This document shows, one piece after another, positions 1-8,646 of a stretch of DNA of 64,000 nt. This stretch comes from Streptomyces capillispiralis (GTDB lineage: Bacteria > Actinomycetota > Actinomycetes > Streptomycetales > Streptomycetaceae), in assembly GCF_007829875.1 (NCBI RefSeq), contig NZ_VIWV01000001.1, forward strand, positions 7,452,001 to 7,516,000, in the 5' to 3' direction. Numbering within the stretch: the first letter of the stretch is position 1; each line of letters begins with the position of its first letter. Position numbers and translations under genes: made by a program. A model generated the notes under the pieces. The model was not told the origin of the DNA and searched no databases. It worked only from the letters and a program-made list of their open reading frames with translations.

Positions 1-2
1 GG

Positions 3-1793
3 CTCACCACCGGCGCCGAGGCCGAGCAGCACCGGACCGTCACCGAGGCCGTGCACCGCGAGGGCGGACGCATCGCGATGCAGATCCTCCACTTCGGCCG
101 GTACGCCTACCACCGCGACCTGGTCGCCCCCAGCCCGATCCAGGCGCCCATCAGCCCCTTCCCGCCGCGTGAGCTCACCGACGCCGAGGTCGAGCGCACC
201 GTCGACGACTACGCCCGCGCCGCCCGCCTCGCCCGGCAGGCCGGCTACGACGGCGTGGAGATCATGGGCTCCGAGGGCTACCTGATCAACGAGTTCATCG
301 CCGCCGGGACCAACCACCGCACCGACCGCTGGGGCGGCTCCTACGAGAACCGCATGCGCTTCCCCGTCGAGATCGTCCGCAGGGTCCGTGAGGCCGTCGG
401 CGAGGACTTCATCGTCATCTACCGGCTCTCCATGCTGGACCTGGTGCCCGGCGGCTCCACCCTGGACGAGGTGATCACGCTGGCCAGGGCCGTCGAGGCG
501 GCCGGCGCCACCATCATCAACACCGGCATCGGCTGGCACGAGGCCCGCATCCCCACCATCGCCACCTCCGTGCCGCGCGGTGCGTACACCTGGGTGACGC
601 AGCGGCTCATGGGCGAGGTGTCGGTCCCGCTGGTCACGACCAACCGCATCAACACCCCCGAACTCGCCGAGCAGCTGCTCGCCGAGGGCCGCGCGGACAT
701 GGTGTCGATGGCCCGCCCAATGCTCGCCGACCCCGATTTCGTCGCCAAGGCCGCCGACGGCCGCCCGGAGGCCATCAACACCTGCATCGGCTGCAACCAG
801 GCCTGCCTCGACCACACCTTCAGCGGGCAGATCACCTCCTGCCTGGTCAACCCGCGCGCCTGCCACGAGACCGAACTGGTGCTGGCCCCCACCCGCCGCC
901 GCAAGCGGATCGCGGTCGTCGGCGCGGGACCGGCCGGCCTCGCCTGCGCGGTGAGCGCCGCCGAGCGCGGCCACGACGTGACCCTGTTCGACGCCGCGAG
1001 CGAGATCGGCGGGCAGCTCAACGTGGCCCGCAAGGTCCCCGGCAAGCAGGAGTTCGACGAGACCCTGCGCTACTTCCGCACCCGCCTCGCCGAACTGGCC
1101 GTGGACGTCCGCCTCGACACCCGCGTCACCGCCGCCGACGTCACCGGCCACGACGAGGTCGTCGTCGCCACCGGCGTCACCCCGCGCGTCCCCGACATCC
1201 CCGGCATCGACCACCCCAGCGTGCTCGGCTACCTCGACGTGCTCCGCGACGGCGCCCCCGTCGGCGACCGCGTGGCGGTCCTCGGGGCGGGCGGCATCGG
1301 CTTCGACGTCGCCGAGTTCCTCACCGACGGCGGCGACAAGGCGCACGAGGACCCCGAGACGTACTTCCGCCAGTGGGGCGTCGACCTCGACTACCGCGCC
1401 GCCGGCGGCCTCGCCGCGCCCGAGCGCCCGGCCCCGCCGCGCACCGTCCACCTGCTCCAGCGCAAGACGACCAAGGTCGGCGCCGGACTGGGCAAGACCA
1501 CCGGCTGGATCCACCGCACCGAACTCCGGCACCGCGGCGTCACCATGGTCCCGGGAGTGCGCTACGACCGGATCGACGACGCCGGACTGCACGTCACGGT
1601 CGACGGCGAGAGCACCGTCCTGGAGGTCGACACCATCGTGCTGTGCACCGGCCAGGAGCCGCGCCGCGACCTCTACGAGGAACTCCTCGCCGCCGGGGCG
1701 CCCGTGCACCTGATCGGCGGAGCCGACGTGGCCGCCGAACTGGACGCCAAGCGCGCCATCAAGCAGGGCACGGAGCTGGCGGCGGCGCTGTAG
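3..1793 (+). CDS. fadH: 2,4-dienoyl-CoA reductase (FadH-like, OYE/FMN flavoprotein), 5' end missing
   Basis: NADPH-dependent reduction of 2,4-dienoyl-CoA during beta-oxidation of unsaturated fatty acids is the family role. The reading frame is open from the first base, so the start lies upstream; about 596 residues are visible against roughly 670 in the E. coli enzyme. The order is an OYE-type TIM barrel (motifs MQILHFGRYAYH, GYDGVEIMGSEGYLINEF, NHRTDRWGGSYENR), an iron-sulfur Cys cluster (CIGCNQACL, then C and C about 12-20 residues on), an FAD-binding GAGPAGL motif and an NAD(P)-binding GAGGIGFDVAEF motif. It stands 31 bp before a PadR regulator on the same strand. Other NADH:flavin oxidoreductases of this fold are possible, but the Fe-S plus two-nucleotide layout fits FadH best. 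Confidence 0.88.
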   Translation, partial: LTTGAEAEQHRTVTEAVHREGGRIAMQILHFGRYAYHRDLVAPSPIQAPISPFPPRELTDAEVERTVDDYARAARLARQAGYDGVEIMGSEGYLINEFIAAGTNHRTDRWGGSYENRMRFPVEIVRRVREAVGEDFIVIYRLSMLDLVPGGSTLDEVITLARAVEAAGATIINTGIGWHEARIPTIATSVPRGAYTWVTQRLMGEVSVPLVTTNRINTPELAEQLLAEGRADMVSMARPMLADPDFVAKAADGRPEAINTCIGCNQACLDHTFSGQITSCLVNPRACHETELVLAPTRRRKRIAVVGAGPAGLACAVSAAERGHDVTLFDAASEIGGQLNVARKVPGKQEFDETLRYFRTRLAELAVDVRLDTRVTAADVTGHDEVVVATGVTPRVPDIPGIDHPSVLGYLDVLRDGAPVGDRVAVLGAGGIGFDVAEFLTDGGDKAHEDPETYFRQWGVDLDYRAAGGLAAPERPAPPRTVHLLQRKTTKVGAGLGKTTGWIHRTELRHRGVTMVPGVRYDRIDDAGLHVTVDGESTVLEVDTIVLCTGQEPRRDLYEELLAAGAPVHLIGGADVAAELDAKRAIKQGTELAAAL

Positions 1794-1824
1794 GCAGGCC
1801 GCGGGCCGTCCCTAGGATGAGGCC

Positions 1825-2400
1825 ATGTCACTCCCGCACGCGATCCTCACCGCCCTGCTCGAGAAGCCGTCGTCGGGGCTGGAGCTGACCCGCCGGTTCG
1901 ACAAGTCGATCGCCTACTTCTGGTCCGCGACGCACCAGCAGATCTACCGCGAGCTGGGAAAACTGGAGGCCGAGGGCCTGATCCGGGCCCTGCCCTCCGA
2001 CCAGCCGGCCCGGGGGCAGAAGCGGGAGTACGAGGTGCTGCCCGCGGGGCGGGACGAACTGGCCCGCTGGACCGCCGCCTCCCAGGACCCCAAGCCGCTC
2101 AGGGATGTGACGCTGCTGCGGCTGAGGGCGGCGGCGGTCGTCGGCACGACGGGCCTGGAAGCCGATCTGCGGCGCCACCGCGAGCTGCACGAACGGCAGC
2201 TGGCGACGTACCTGGAGATCGAGCAGCGCGACTTCCCGCCCGGCAAGGACGGGCCGGAGGACCGGCTGCGGCATCTGGTGCTGCGGGCCGGCATCGACCT
2301 GGAGACCTTCTGGACCCAGTGGCTCGACCACGCGCTGTCGGAGTTCGCCCGCCTGCCGGAGCCGGACGGCCCCGGACGGCCGGGCGCCCGGGAGACCTGA
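1825..2400 (+). CDS. PadR-family transcriptional regulator
   Basis: The 191-residue protein has the N-terminal PadR winged helix (ILTALLEKPSSGLELTRRF, then FWSATHQQIYRELGKLEAEGLI and the wing with GQKREYEVLPAGRDEL) and a helical C-terminal half of the Vir/PadR-C type used for dimerisation. PadR proteins are usually repressors that answer to phenolics, drugs or stress; the ligand here is unknown. The ATG is preceded only by a weak GATGAGG, while TAGGAT sits 7-12 bp upstream, so a leaderless transcript is possible (inference). It follows the fadH-like gene by 31 bp and may be cotranscribed with it. Confidence 0.9.
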   Translation: MSLPHAILTALLEKPSSGLELTRRFDKSIAYFWSATHQQIYRELGKLEAEGLIRALPSDQPARGQKREYEVLPAGRDELARWTAASQDPKPLRDVTLLRLRAAAVVGTTGLEADLRRHRELHERQLATYLEIEQRDFPPGKDGPEDRLRHLVLRAGIDLETFWTQWLDHALSEFARLPEPDGPGRPGARET

Positions 2401-2472
2401 CACCCGGCGGGACGGGACGACGCCGGCCGCCCGACCGGAGCGCGTCGGACGTGAAGGCGGCCGGCGCCGGCT

Positions 2473-3006
2473 CTACAGGTGACGCGGAGCGCCGCGCCGG
2501 CGCAGGTACCAGGCCGTGGCCACGAGGCCGGTGCCGACCAGCGCGCCGCCCGCCACCAGCGTCACCGTGCCGTAGTCCCGCGCGCCGCCGCCGATGCCGC
2601 CCATCACCCCGCGGGACGGCGAGGCAGTCGGGGACACCGAGGGGCTGGGCGCCGGGGTGACGACGACGGACTGCCGGCCCGCCGTGCTGCCGTTCGAGCA
2701 CACCACGATCACCGTGTACGTGCCCGCGCCGACGTTCGACCAGGCGGCGGACTGACCGGCGCTCGTCCCCGACAGCGCCACCTGACGGCCCTGGGAGAAG
2801 CTCGTCTGGCTGCTGTTGAGCAGCGAGGCGGTGCCCCAGTGGCCGTTGACCTGGGTGCACGCGCTGGTGGCGACCGAGACCGTCGACCCGGTGGTGTTGA
2901 CGGAGATCCCGGGAGCCGCCGCGGCCGGACCGGCCAGGGCGAGCGCCAGCGTGGCGGCGGCCGCCACGGCCGGACCGGAGCGGATCAGGGACTTGGAGTT
3001 GCGCAT
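2473..3006 (-). CDS. Secreted, C-terminally membrane-anchored protein of unknown function
   Basis: The start chosen gives MRNSKSLIRSG, a typical Sec signal peptide with a hydrophobic core (AAAATLALALAGPAAAAPG) and a likely AxA cleavage site near residue 33. An AAAGG-type ribosome site lies about 8 bp upstream; the frame is open 29 codons further but without a signal-like start. The mature part is a small domain with two Cys (TSACTQV and VVCSNGS), probably disulfide-bonded. A Pro/Ser linker (PSPSVSPTASPS) follows, then one membrane helix (VTLVAGGALVGTGLVATAWYL) and a short RRR tail. There is no LPXTG-type sorting motif. The layout suggests a cell-surface protein held in the membrane; I cannot name its role. 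Length 177 residues. Confidence 0.7.
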   Translation of the reverse strand: MRNSKSLIRSGPAVAAAATLALALAGPAAAAPGISVNTTGSTVSVATSACTQVNGHWGTASLLNSSQTSFSQGRQVALSGTSAGQSAAWSNVGAGTYTVIVVCSNGSTAGRQSVVVTPAPSPSVSPTASPSRGVMGGIGGGARDYGTVTLVAGGALVGTGLVATAWYLRRRGAPRHL

Positions 3007-3180
3007 GTCGGCTGCCTTTCGGCGGCACGGCCGGCGGTACATCCCTTGCGCCGCCGAGTCGGGGAACGCCCGTGCTGCCACGAGGCCAGCCAAAGGGCAG
3101 CCGGCCGGTGGCGCACTCCGGCCGCCGCCGGGCAGGTGACGCCGTCCCCCTTCCGCCGGTACCCGGTACCCGGGATCCGG

Positions 3181-4179
3181 TCAGCGCCGGGTGCCCGTCG
3201 TCACCGTGCGCTCCGCGGAGAAGCCGCCCCAGGTCCCGTCCGGCAGCATCGCCCGGATCCGCACCCGGTGGGTGACCCCGTCCTCCCGGCCCACGTAGAA
3301 GCGGTACGCGGCCCGGTCGCGCGGTGCGTCACCGCCGTAGACGAGTGACGTGGCGACACGGCCGTCCAGGCGCACCTCGTACTCGGTGATCACCCCGTCC
3401 ACGCGCGGCGGCACCCAGCTGAGGGCGATGTGATGGGCGCCGTCGGACCACTGGCTCGTGGCGCGGAAACCGGTGGGGGCGGTGGCCCGGCCGTCCGCGC
3501 CGCCCGCCGTGGTGAGACGGACGGTGGCGGCGGGCGGGGAGAGGTTGTCGGCCGCGTCGCGGGCCCGGACGGTGAAGGCGTAACGGGTGCCCGGCCGCAG
3601 CCCCGTGACCACGGCGGCCCGCCCGCTGCCGCCGACACTGTGGATCTTCCTGCCACCCTGGTACACGTCGTACGACACCACGCCCCGGTCGTCCGTCGAG
3701 GCGGACCACGACAACTGGGCCGCCCTGCTCCCCGCGGCCCGCCCGCGCAGTTCCGCCGGACGGGTGGGAGCGGTGGCGTCGGCCGCGGCCGCCCCGGGTG
3801 TCGTGGCCCGGACCTCCCGGCTGGGCGGCCCCAGCCGCCCGTCCGTGTCCCGGGCCCGCACGGTGAAGACGTAGGCGGTCGAGGGCCGGAGCCTGGTGAC
3901 ATCCACCATGTGCTCGGAGCCGGGGACCTCCTTGACCTTTGTGCTGCCCCGGTACACCTCGTAGTGGCTCACCCGCGTGTCGGCGGCGGTGACCGCGTTC
4001 CACATGACATGCACGCTGGTGGCACTGCCGGCCTCGGCCGTGACACCGGTCGGCACTCCGGGCGGCCGCTCACCGCCCGCGTCGTCCGAGCCGCCCCAGC
4101 GGCAGGAGACGATCAGCAGGAGGACCCCGCAGAGCGCGAGGAGGCGCCGCGGAAACACGGCTGGGGGAACGCCACGCAC
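3181..4179 (-). CDS. Fibronectin type III domain lipoprotein
   Basis: The GTG start at 4179 has a strong GGAGG seven bases upstream; a longer TTG-started frame to 4221 lacks one. The N-terminus is a lipoprotein signal: PRRLLALCGVLLLIVSC, with Cys as the probable lipidation site. Two clear FN3 domains follow (PPGVPTGVTAEAGSATSVHVMW... and ATAPTRPAELRGRAAGSRAAQLSW..., each with the AYxFTVRARD strand). A third, more divergent FN3-like unit comes next (TGFRATSQW...HHIALSWVPP). FN3 repeats in secreted actinomycete proteins are usually carbohydrate- or matrix-binding spacers, but no catalytic domain is present. The protein is predicted to sit on the outer face of the membrane; its partner is unknown. 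Confidence 0.82.
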   Translation of the reverse strand: MRGVPPAVFPRRLLALCGVLLLIVSCRWGGSDDAGGERPPGVPTGVTAEAGSATSVHVMWNAVTAADTRVSHYEVYRGSTKVKEVPGSEHMVDVTRLRPSTAYVFTVRARDTDGRLGPPSREVRATTPGAAAADATAPTRPAELRGRAAGSRAAQLSWSASTDDRGVVSYDVYQGGRKIHSVGGSGRAAVVTGLRPGTRYAFTVRARDAADNLSPPAATVRLTTAGGADGRATAPTGFRATSQWSDGAHHIALSWVPPRVDGVITEYEVRLDGRVATSLVYGGDAPRDRAAYRFYVGREDGVTHRVRIRAMLPDGTWGGFSAERTVTTGTRR

Positions 4180-4568
4180 GACTCTGCCTCCCGGGGCGGC
4201 ACACGGGAACGGTCCGACCAATGGTCCGTACCAATATGGCGGGATGATGCGAACACATCAAGAGGGCGGAAGTGGGAGGCACTGCCCGGCATTACGTATG
4301 CTGAGGAATCGAACGGGCCGAACCGCCTTTCGCAGTAGGTGAGTTCGGGCTCGTGGCGCGGACCGCTGTCGTCGCAGATCCCGCGCCGGCGCGGGTGGCC
4401 GGGCGGCCCGAGTCGACACGGACTCGGGCCCCGGCCCCCTGTTGCGGACCCTTTCCCGGCCGCTGGTGCGATCGTGCCCGTCCGGCCTGTCGGCGCTGTC
4501 ATAACGTCATATCGTGACGAAATGGGGCAAAGTGCGCGTCAGTGTTCCCGACGAGAGGCCCCCTGACC
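4180..4568. other. Divergent intergenic region between FN3 lipoprotein and chitosanase
   Basis: No gene was recognised. Both flanking genes are transcribed outward, so both promoters must lie here. It holds an 11-base palindrome GACCA-A-TGGTC near the FN3 side (about 4216-4226) and the CGTCA/TGACG palindrome listed separately near the chitosanase side. Confidence 0.5.
4505..4519. promoter_or_regulatory. Palindrome CGTCA-N5-TGACG upstream of chitosanase, candidate operator
   Basis: The arms CGTCA and TGACG are perfect inverted copies around TATCG. The site lies 50 bp before the chosen chitosanase start, in a short AT-richer patch within very GC-rich DNA. It does not match the DasR consensus. 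A regulatory role is inferred from symmetry and position only. Confidence 0.35.
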
Positions 4569-5270
4569 GTGTCCCGAGTCCCGTCACTCACCCTGGCCGT
4601 GGCCGGTGTCGCCCTGCTGGCCCCCTCGACACTCTCCGCCCCCGCGCCCCAGCCCCGTACCGAAACGGCGGCGCGGCGTGCAGGCTCCGTCTCCGCCGCC
4701 GAGCTGCTGGCCGAGGTGCGCACCTGCGCGCCCGTCTCCGCCGGTCACTACCGCAAGGACCACGGCTCCCGGGCCACCGTCCCGGTGTGCGGCACCCGCG
4801 ACGCCGTGTTCTGGAAGGCCGACATGGACATCGACTGCGACGGCCGCCCCGGTCCCCGCTGCAACGCCCGCACCGACCCCTACTTCTCCGCCGCCACGGC
4901 CTTCGCCCAGTCCGACGGACGCCCGCTGAGCTCCGAGGAACTCCCCTACGTGGTGGTGCCCGCGCCCAGCGCCGTATGGAACTACTGGTCCCACGGGGTG
5001 CGGGGCGGGTCGGTCGTGGCGATGGTGCACCGCGACCGGGTGCGGTACGCGGTCGTCGGCGACGTCGGCCCCGCCGACATCATCGGCGAGGCCTCCTACG
5101 CCGCGGCCGAGGCCCTCGGCATCGACCCCGACCCGCGGGGCGGCGGCACCTCCTCGGACGTCACCTACATCGTGTTCAGGAACAGCCGGGTGACCCCCAT
5201 CGAGGACCACGACGCCGCGGTGACCACGGGCGAGCGGCTGGCCCGCGCGTTCGTCGACACCGACGACTGA
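4569..5270 (+). CDS. GH75-family chitosanase, secreted
   Basis: Glycoside hydrolase family 75 enzymes are endo-chitosanases. The protein has an N-terminal signal peptide (SLTLAVAGVALLAPSTLSAPA), then the family signatures CGTRDAVFWKADMDIDCDG, PYFSAATAFAQSDG and YVVVP. The core VGDVGPADIIGEASYA carries the Asp and Glu, nine residues apart, that match the known catalytic pair spacing of a fungal GH75 enzyme. I chose GTG at 4569 because GAGAGG stands just upstream; GTG at 4542 would add nine residues in front of the signal. Length 233 residues, a single catalytic domain without a carbohydrate-binding module. It is convergent with dhaM. Confidence 0.88.
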   Translation: MSRVPSLTLAVAGVALLAPSTLSAPAPQPRTETAARRAGSVSAAELLAEVRTCAPVSAGHYRKDHGSRATVPVCGTRDAVFWKADMDIDCDGRPGPRCNARTDPYFSAATAFAQSDGRPLSSEELPYVVVPAPSAVWNYWSHGVRGGSVVAMVHRDRVRYAVVGDVGPADIIGEASYAAAEALGIDPDPRGGGTSSDVTYIVFRNSRVTPIEDHDAAVTTGERLARAFVDTDD

Positions 5271-5396
5271 ACCGGCCAGCGGGGAGGCCCGGCCGGCCAC
5301 CGCAGGAACCCCGTGCGCAAGCGGCAGCGGGGCCGCGCCACCTCCGCCGCCGACGCCACGGCCTCGCGCGGAAGCGGTCCCTCCACGCCCCCGTCG

Positions 5397-5807
5397 TCAC
5401 ACCTTCCGGTACGCGTACGCCTCCGAGGCCGCCGCCTCCACCGCGGCCAGGTCCGCGCCCGTGGACGCCGTGACCACCGCGGCCACCGCGCCCTCCACGA
5501 ACGGCGCGTCCACCAGCCGGGTGTGCTCCGGCAGTTCGTCGCCCTCGGCCAGCAGGGCCTTCACGGTGAGCACCGCGCTGCCCAGGTCGGTCAGCACGGC
5601 GACCCCGGCCCCGCGGTCGACGGACGCGGCCGCCGCGGCGATCAGCTCGGCGCTGGTGCCGAAGTCACCGCTCTCGGTGCCGCCCGCCGGAGCCACGGGA
5701 ACCGCCGTACCGGCCCCCGCCAGGCCCTGCGCCAGCTCCGCCACCGACGCGGCCACCGTCGCGCTGTGCGAGACCAGCACGATCCCCACCAGCTTCCCGT
5801 CACTCAC
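5397..5807 (-). CDS. dhaM: DhaM, EIIA-type phosphotransfer subunit of dihydroxyacetone kinase
   Basis: The protein passes phosphate from the PTS (HPr) to DhaL. The motif VGIVLVSHSATVA contains the phospho-accepting His; later signatures are GGTESGDFGTS, VLTDLGSAVLTVKAL and DAPFVEGAVAAV, all typical of the mannose-type EIIA fold. Only this domain is present (136 residues), unlike the E. coli protein, which also carries HPr- and EI-like domains, so general PTS proteins encoded elsewhere must phosphorylate it. The GTG start overlaps the dhaL stop by 8 bp (GTGAGTGA), which favours translational coupling. It is the last gene of a dhaK-dhaL-dhaM operon. Confidence 0.9.
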   Translation of the reverse strand: MSDGKLVGIVLVSHSATVAASVAELAQGLAGAGTAVPVAPAGGTESGDFGTSAELIAAAAASVDRGAGVAVLTDLGSAVLTVKALLAEGDELPEHTRLVDAPFVEGAVAAVVTASTGADLAAVEAAASEAYAYRKV

Positions 5808-6417
5808 TGCCGGCCTCCCCGTCCGCCGAGGCATCGACGAGCCCGGCGATCAGCAGCGCCGCCGACGTCGCCCCAGGATCCTGGTGCCCGACACTGCGTT
5901 CGCCCAGATAGCTGGCCCTGCCCTTGCGGGCCCGCAACGGCGTCGTCGCCACGGCGCCCTCCTCGGCCGCGGCGCGCGCCGCGGCGAAGGAGTCACCGAG
6001 CGCGTCCACCGCCGGCACCAACGCGTCGATCATCGTCTTGTCGCCCGGCGCGGCCCCGCCGAGCTGCATCACCGCGTCCACCCCGGCGCGCAGCGCCTCG
6101 GCGAGCTGCCGCTCGTCCACCTCGGCGGCGTCACCGAGCGCCTTGCCGGTGCGGCGCAGCAGCGTCCCGTACAGCGGGCCGGAGGCACCGCCCACCGTCG
6201 AGATGAGCAGCCGCCCGGCCTGCGTCAGCACCGCTCCGGGCGTGGCGGGCGGCTCCTTCTCCAGGGCGTCCCGCACGGCACGGAACCCGCGCTGGAGGTT
6301 GGTGCCGTGATCGGCGTCACCGATCGGAGAGTCGAGGGCGGTGAGCCGTTCCGCCTCGCGGTCCACGGACGCGGCGGTGACCGTCATCCAACGGATGAAG
6401 AAGTCGGCGTCGAGCAC
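5800..6417 (-). CDS. dhaL: DhaL, ADP-binding subunit of dihydroxyacetone kinase
   Basis: DhaL holds a permanently bound ADP that is phosphorylated by DhaM and passes phosphate to dihydroxyacetone on DhaK. The nucleotide and magnesium motifs are clear: SPIGDADHGTN, ISTVGGASGPLYGTL, PGDKTMIDAL and RKGRASYLGERSVGHQDPGA. The 205-residue length is normal. The GTG start has AAGGAG five bases upstream. It lies 49 bp after dhaK and overlaps dhaM by 8 bp. Confidence 0.95.
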   Translation of the reverse strand: MLDADFFIRWMTVTAASVDREAERLTALDSPIGDADHGTNLQRGFRAVRDALEKEPPATPGAVLTQAGRLLISTVGGASGPLYGTLLRRTGKALGDAAEVDERQLAEALRAGVDAVMQLGGAAPGDKTMIDALVPAVDALGDSFAAARAAAEEGAVATTPLRARKGRASYLGERSVGHQDPGATSAALLIAGLVDASADGEAGSE

Positions 6418-6466
6418 GGAAACTCCTTGCGTGGTAGGTACTGCTGAACCATGGCCCCGGCGTCCT

Positions 6467-7459
6467 TCACATGCCCCAGCGCAGCCCCGGCGTACGCACC
6501 GGCGCGTCCCACAGCCGCAGCAGCTCCTCGTCGATCTGGCACAGGGTGACCGAGGCGCCGGCCATGTCCAGGGAGGTGACGTAGTTGCCGACGAGGACGC
6601 GGGCCACGGGCACCCCCCGCTCGCCGAGCACGCGCTGCACCTCGGCGTTGAAGCCGTACAGCTCCAGCAGCGGGGTGGCGCCCATGCCGTTGACCAGGAC
6701 CAGGACCGGGTTGCGCGGGGTGAGGTCCTCCAGGATCGCCTCGACGGCGACCTCGGCGATCTCCCCGGACGTCATCATCGGCCGCCGCTCCCGGCCCGGC
6801 TCGCCGTGGATGCCGATGCCCAGCTCCAGCTCGCCGGCCGGCAGGTCGAAGGTGGGGCTGCCCTTGGCCGGCGTGGTGCAGGCGCTCAACGCGACGCCGA
6901 AGCTGCGGGAGTTCTCGTTCACCTGCCGGGCGACGGCCTCCACCCGCTCCAGCGGCATGCCCTCCTCCGCCGCCGCGCCCGCGATCTTCTCGACGAACAG
7001 GGTCGCGCCGGTGCCGCGCCGCCCGGCCGTGTACAGGCTGTCGGTCACCGCCACGTCGTCGTTGACCAGCACCTTCGCGACCTGGACGCCCTCGTCCTCG
7101 GCCAGTTCCGCGGCCATGTCGAAGTTGAGCACGTCACCGGTGTAGTTCTTCACGATGAACAGCACCCCGGCCCCGCTGTCCACGGCCGCCGCGGCCCGCA
7201 CCATCTGGTCGGGCACGGGGGAGGTGAACACCTCGCCGGGACAGGCCGCCGACAGCATCCCCGGCCCCACGAACCCGCCGTGCAGCGGCTCGTGCCCGGA
7301 CCCCCCGCCGGACACCAGGGCCACCTTCCCGGCCACCGGGGCGTCCTTGCGCACGATCACCCGGTTCTCCACGTCCACCGCCAGCTCGGGATGGGCCGCC
7401 GCCATCCCGCGCAACGCGTCCGCGACCACGGTCTCCGGGACGTTGATCAGCATCTTCAT
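6467..7459 (-). CDS. dhaK: DhaK, dihydroxyacetone-binding kinase subunit
   Basis: DhaK binds dihydroxyacetone covalently through a His and receives phosphate from DhaL, yielding dihydroxyacetone phosphate for glycolysis. Signatures are SGGGSGHEPLHGGFVG, FIVKNYTGDVLNF, LVNDDVAV, RGTGATLFVEKIAGA and GIGIHGEPG, the last containing the substrate-binding His. The ATG start (MKMLINVPE) is set by a strong AGGAGGTA six bases upstream; the frame is open 32 codons further without such a site. Length 330 residues. It is the first gene of the minus-strand operon, so its promoter must lie within 7460-7650. Confidence 0.95.
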   Translation of the reverse strand: MKMLINVPETVVADALRGMAAAHPELAVDVENRVIVRKDAPVAGKVALVSGGGSGHEPLHGGFVGPGMLSAACPGEVFTSPVPDQMVRAAAAVDSGAGVLFIVKNYTGDVLNFDMAAELAEDEGVQVAKVLVNDDVAVTDSLYTAGRRGTGATLFVEKIAGAAAEEGMPLERVEAVARQVNENSRSFGVALSACTTPAKGSPTFDLPAGELELGIGIHGEPGRERRPMMTSGEIAEVAVEAILEDLTPRNPVLVLVNGMGATPLLELYGFNAEVQRVLGERGVPVARVLVGNYVTSLDMAGASVTLCQIDEELLRLWDAPVRTPGLRWGM

Positions 7460-8249
7460 GGGTACCTCCTGGGAAGGTTTTGGCAGGTGGGGCATTGGCC
7501 TGCATCGGCGCTGGTCAGAATAGGTAGGTGACAGATATCGATCTTGGCGGTCCATGACGGCCGTGAGCGGGTTCCCGCGGTACCGATGCTGACTCGATGC
7601 CGACTTCCATGACGCAGCGTCAGATGCCCTCCGGTGAGTCGACCGCGTGGCGACACAAGCCCTACGGGAGCAGTATCGACCTTGTGGCCGCGAAGGTCAC
7701 GCGAGGCCGCACCGGAGCGTTCGGCGGGGCGAGCGACGACTGTTTCGGGCGAGGTCGGGCCTGACGCCGGGCTCCGGGCTTGTGCCGTACCTGCGGCATC
7801 GGGCACCGCCTCGCCCGCCAGGGCGCCGAGTCGTCCCGACGACGGGGCCGGCACCGCCGGCTCGTGGAACGGACCGTGCGCCGGCTGTCTGGCTGCCGAC
7901 GCCTGCACCGCCGCCGCGTTCGGTGCCCCTTCTCATGGCCGCCCGCTTCGTGCACACGCTCGCATCGGCATCCGTTCGAGGGGTCCGGGGCGGATTGTGC
8001 GGCATCGTCCCGGCCGGCCGCAGGATGATCACCTACGGCGCGGCGCGGCTCAGCCGGTGGACCGTGGTCCCGCCTCTCGCTGCGGACTCCCCATCGCTGG
8101 ATCCGGGAAGGGCGGTAGGCATCTCACTCCTCGCGTACCAGCGTGCCCGCTCGTCCTACGGGCGTCGGCCCGCAGTCGTCCCGGCCGCCTTCCTCGCACC
8201 GGGTTCACCAGGGGGCCAAAGTCACCATCACCACTACCGAGGAGCACGG
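7460..8249. other. Divergent intergenic region between dhaK and ureA
   Basis: About 790 bp separate the two operons. Several frames are open but none has recognisable domains, a good ribosome site or conserved-looking composition. One frame runs into ureA and is taken as a chance extension. Near dhaK there is a near-palindrome AGATATCGATCT around 7532. Both operon promoters should lie here. A degenerate gene cannot be excluded. Confidence 0.5.
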
Positions 8250-8636
8250 ATGCACCTGATCCCGTCGGAGCAGGAGAAGCTGCTGCTGAGCGTCGCGGGA
8301 ATGCTCGCCAGCTACCGAAAGGAGCGCGGCGTCAAGCTGAACTACCCCGAGGCCGTGGCCTACATCAGCTGTTGGGTCATCGAGGAGGCCCGGGCGGGCA
8401 ACTACACCGTCGACCAGATGATGAGCGACGCCGGCGTTCCCCTGGAGCAGCGCAAGGGCGACACCCAGGGTGAGGGGGAGAGCGTCCTCACCACGGCCGA
8501 CGTCATGGAGGGGGTCGCCGAGATGCTCGACATCCTGCAGATCGAGGCGACCTTCCCCGACGGCCGCAAGCTCGTCACCCTCCACGACCCGATCCGTGCC
8601 CCGAAGAGCGCCCCGATGGCCGCTCCGATCCGCTGA
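8250..8636 (+). CDS. ureA: Urease gamma subunit
   Basis: This is the small structural subunit of urease, which hydrolyses urea to ammonia and carbamate. The family pattern is clear: LIPSEQEKLLLSVAGMLA, RGVKLNYPEAVAYIS, VMEGVAEMLDILQIEATFPDG and KLVTLHDPI. The protein has 128 residues against about 100 for usual gamma subunits. The extra length is an insertion (LEQRKGDTQGEGESVL) before the VMEG motif and a short tail. The start follows GAGGA. It is the first gene of ureABCFGD, ten bases before ureB. Confidence 0.93.
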   Translation: MHLIPSEQEKLLLSVAGMLASYRKERGVKLNYPEAVAYISCWVIEEARAGNYTVDQMMSDAGVPLEQRKGDTQGEGESVLTTADVMEGVAEMLDILQIEATFPDGRKLVTLHDPIRAPKSAPMAAPIR

Positions 8637-8646
8637 GGACGAACCC

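Noticed and set aside
3150..3185. Short GGTACCC direct repeats before the anchored-protein gene
   Set aside because: Two copies in GC-rich DNA with no symmetry or promoter context; likely chance.
7647..8249. N-terminal extension of ureA by about 200 residues
   Set aside because: No homologous domain; the internal ATG at 8250 has GAGGA upstream and matches the family start.
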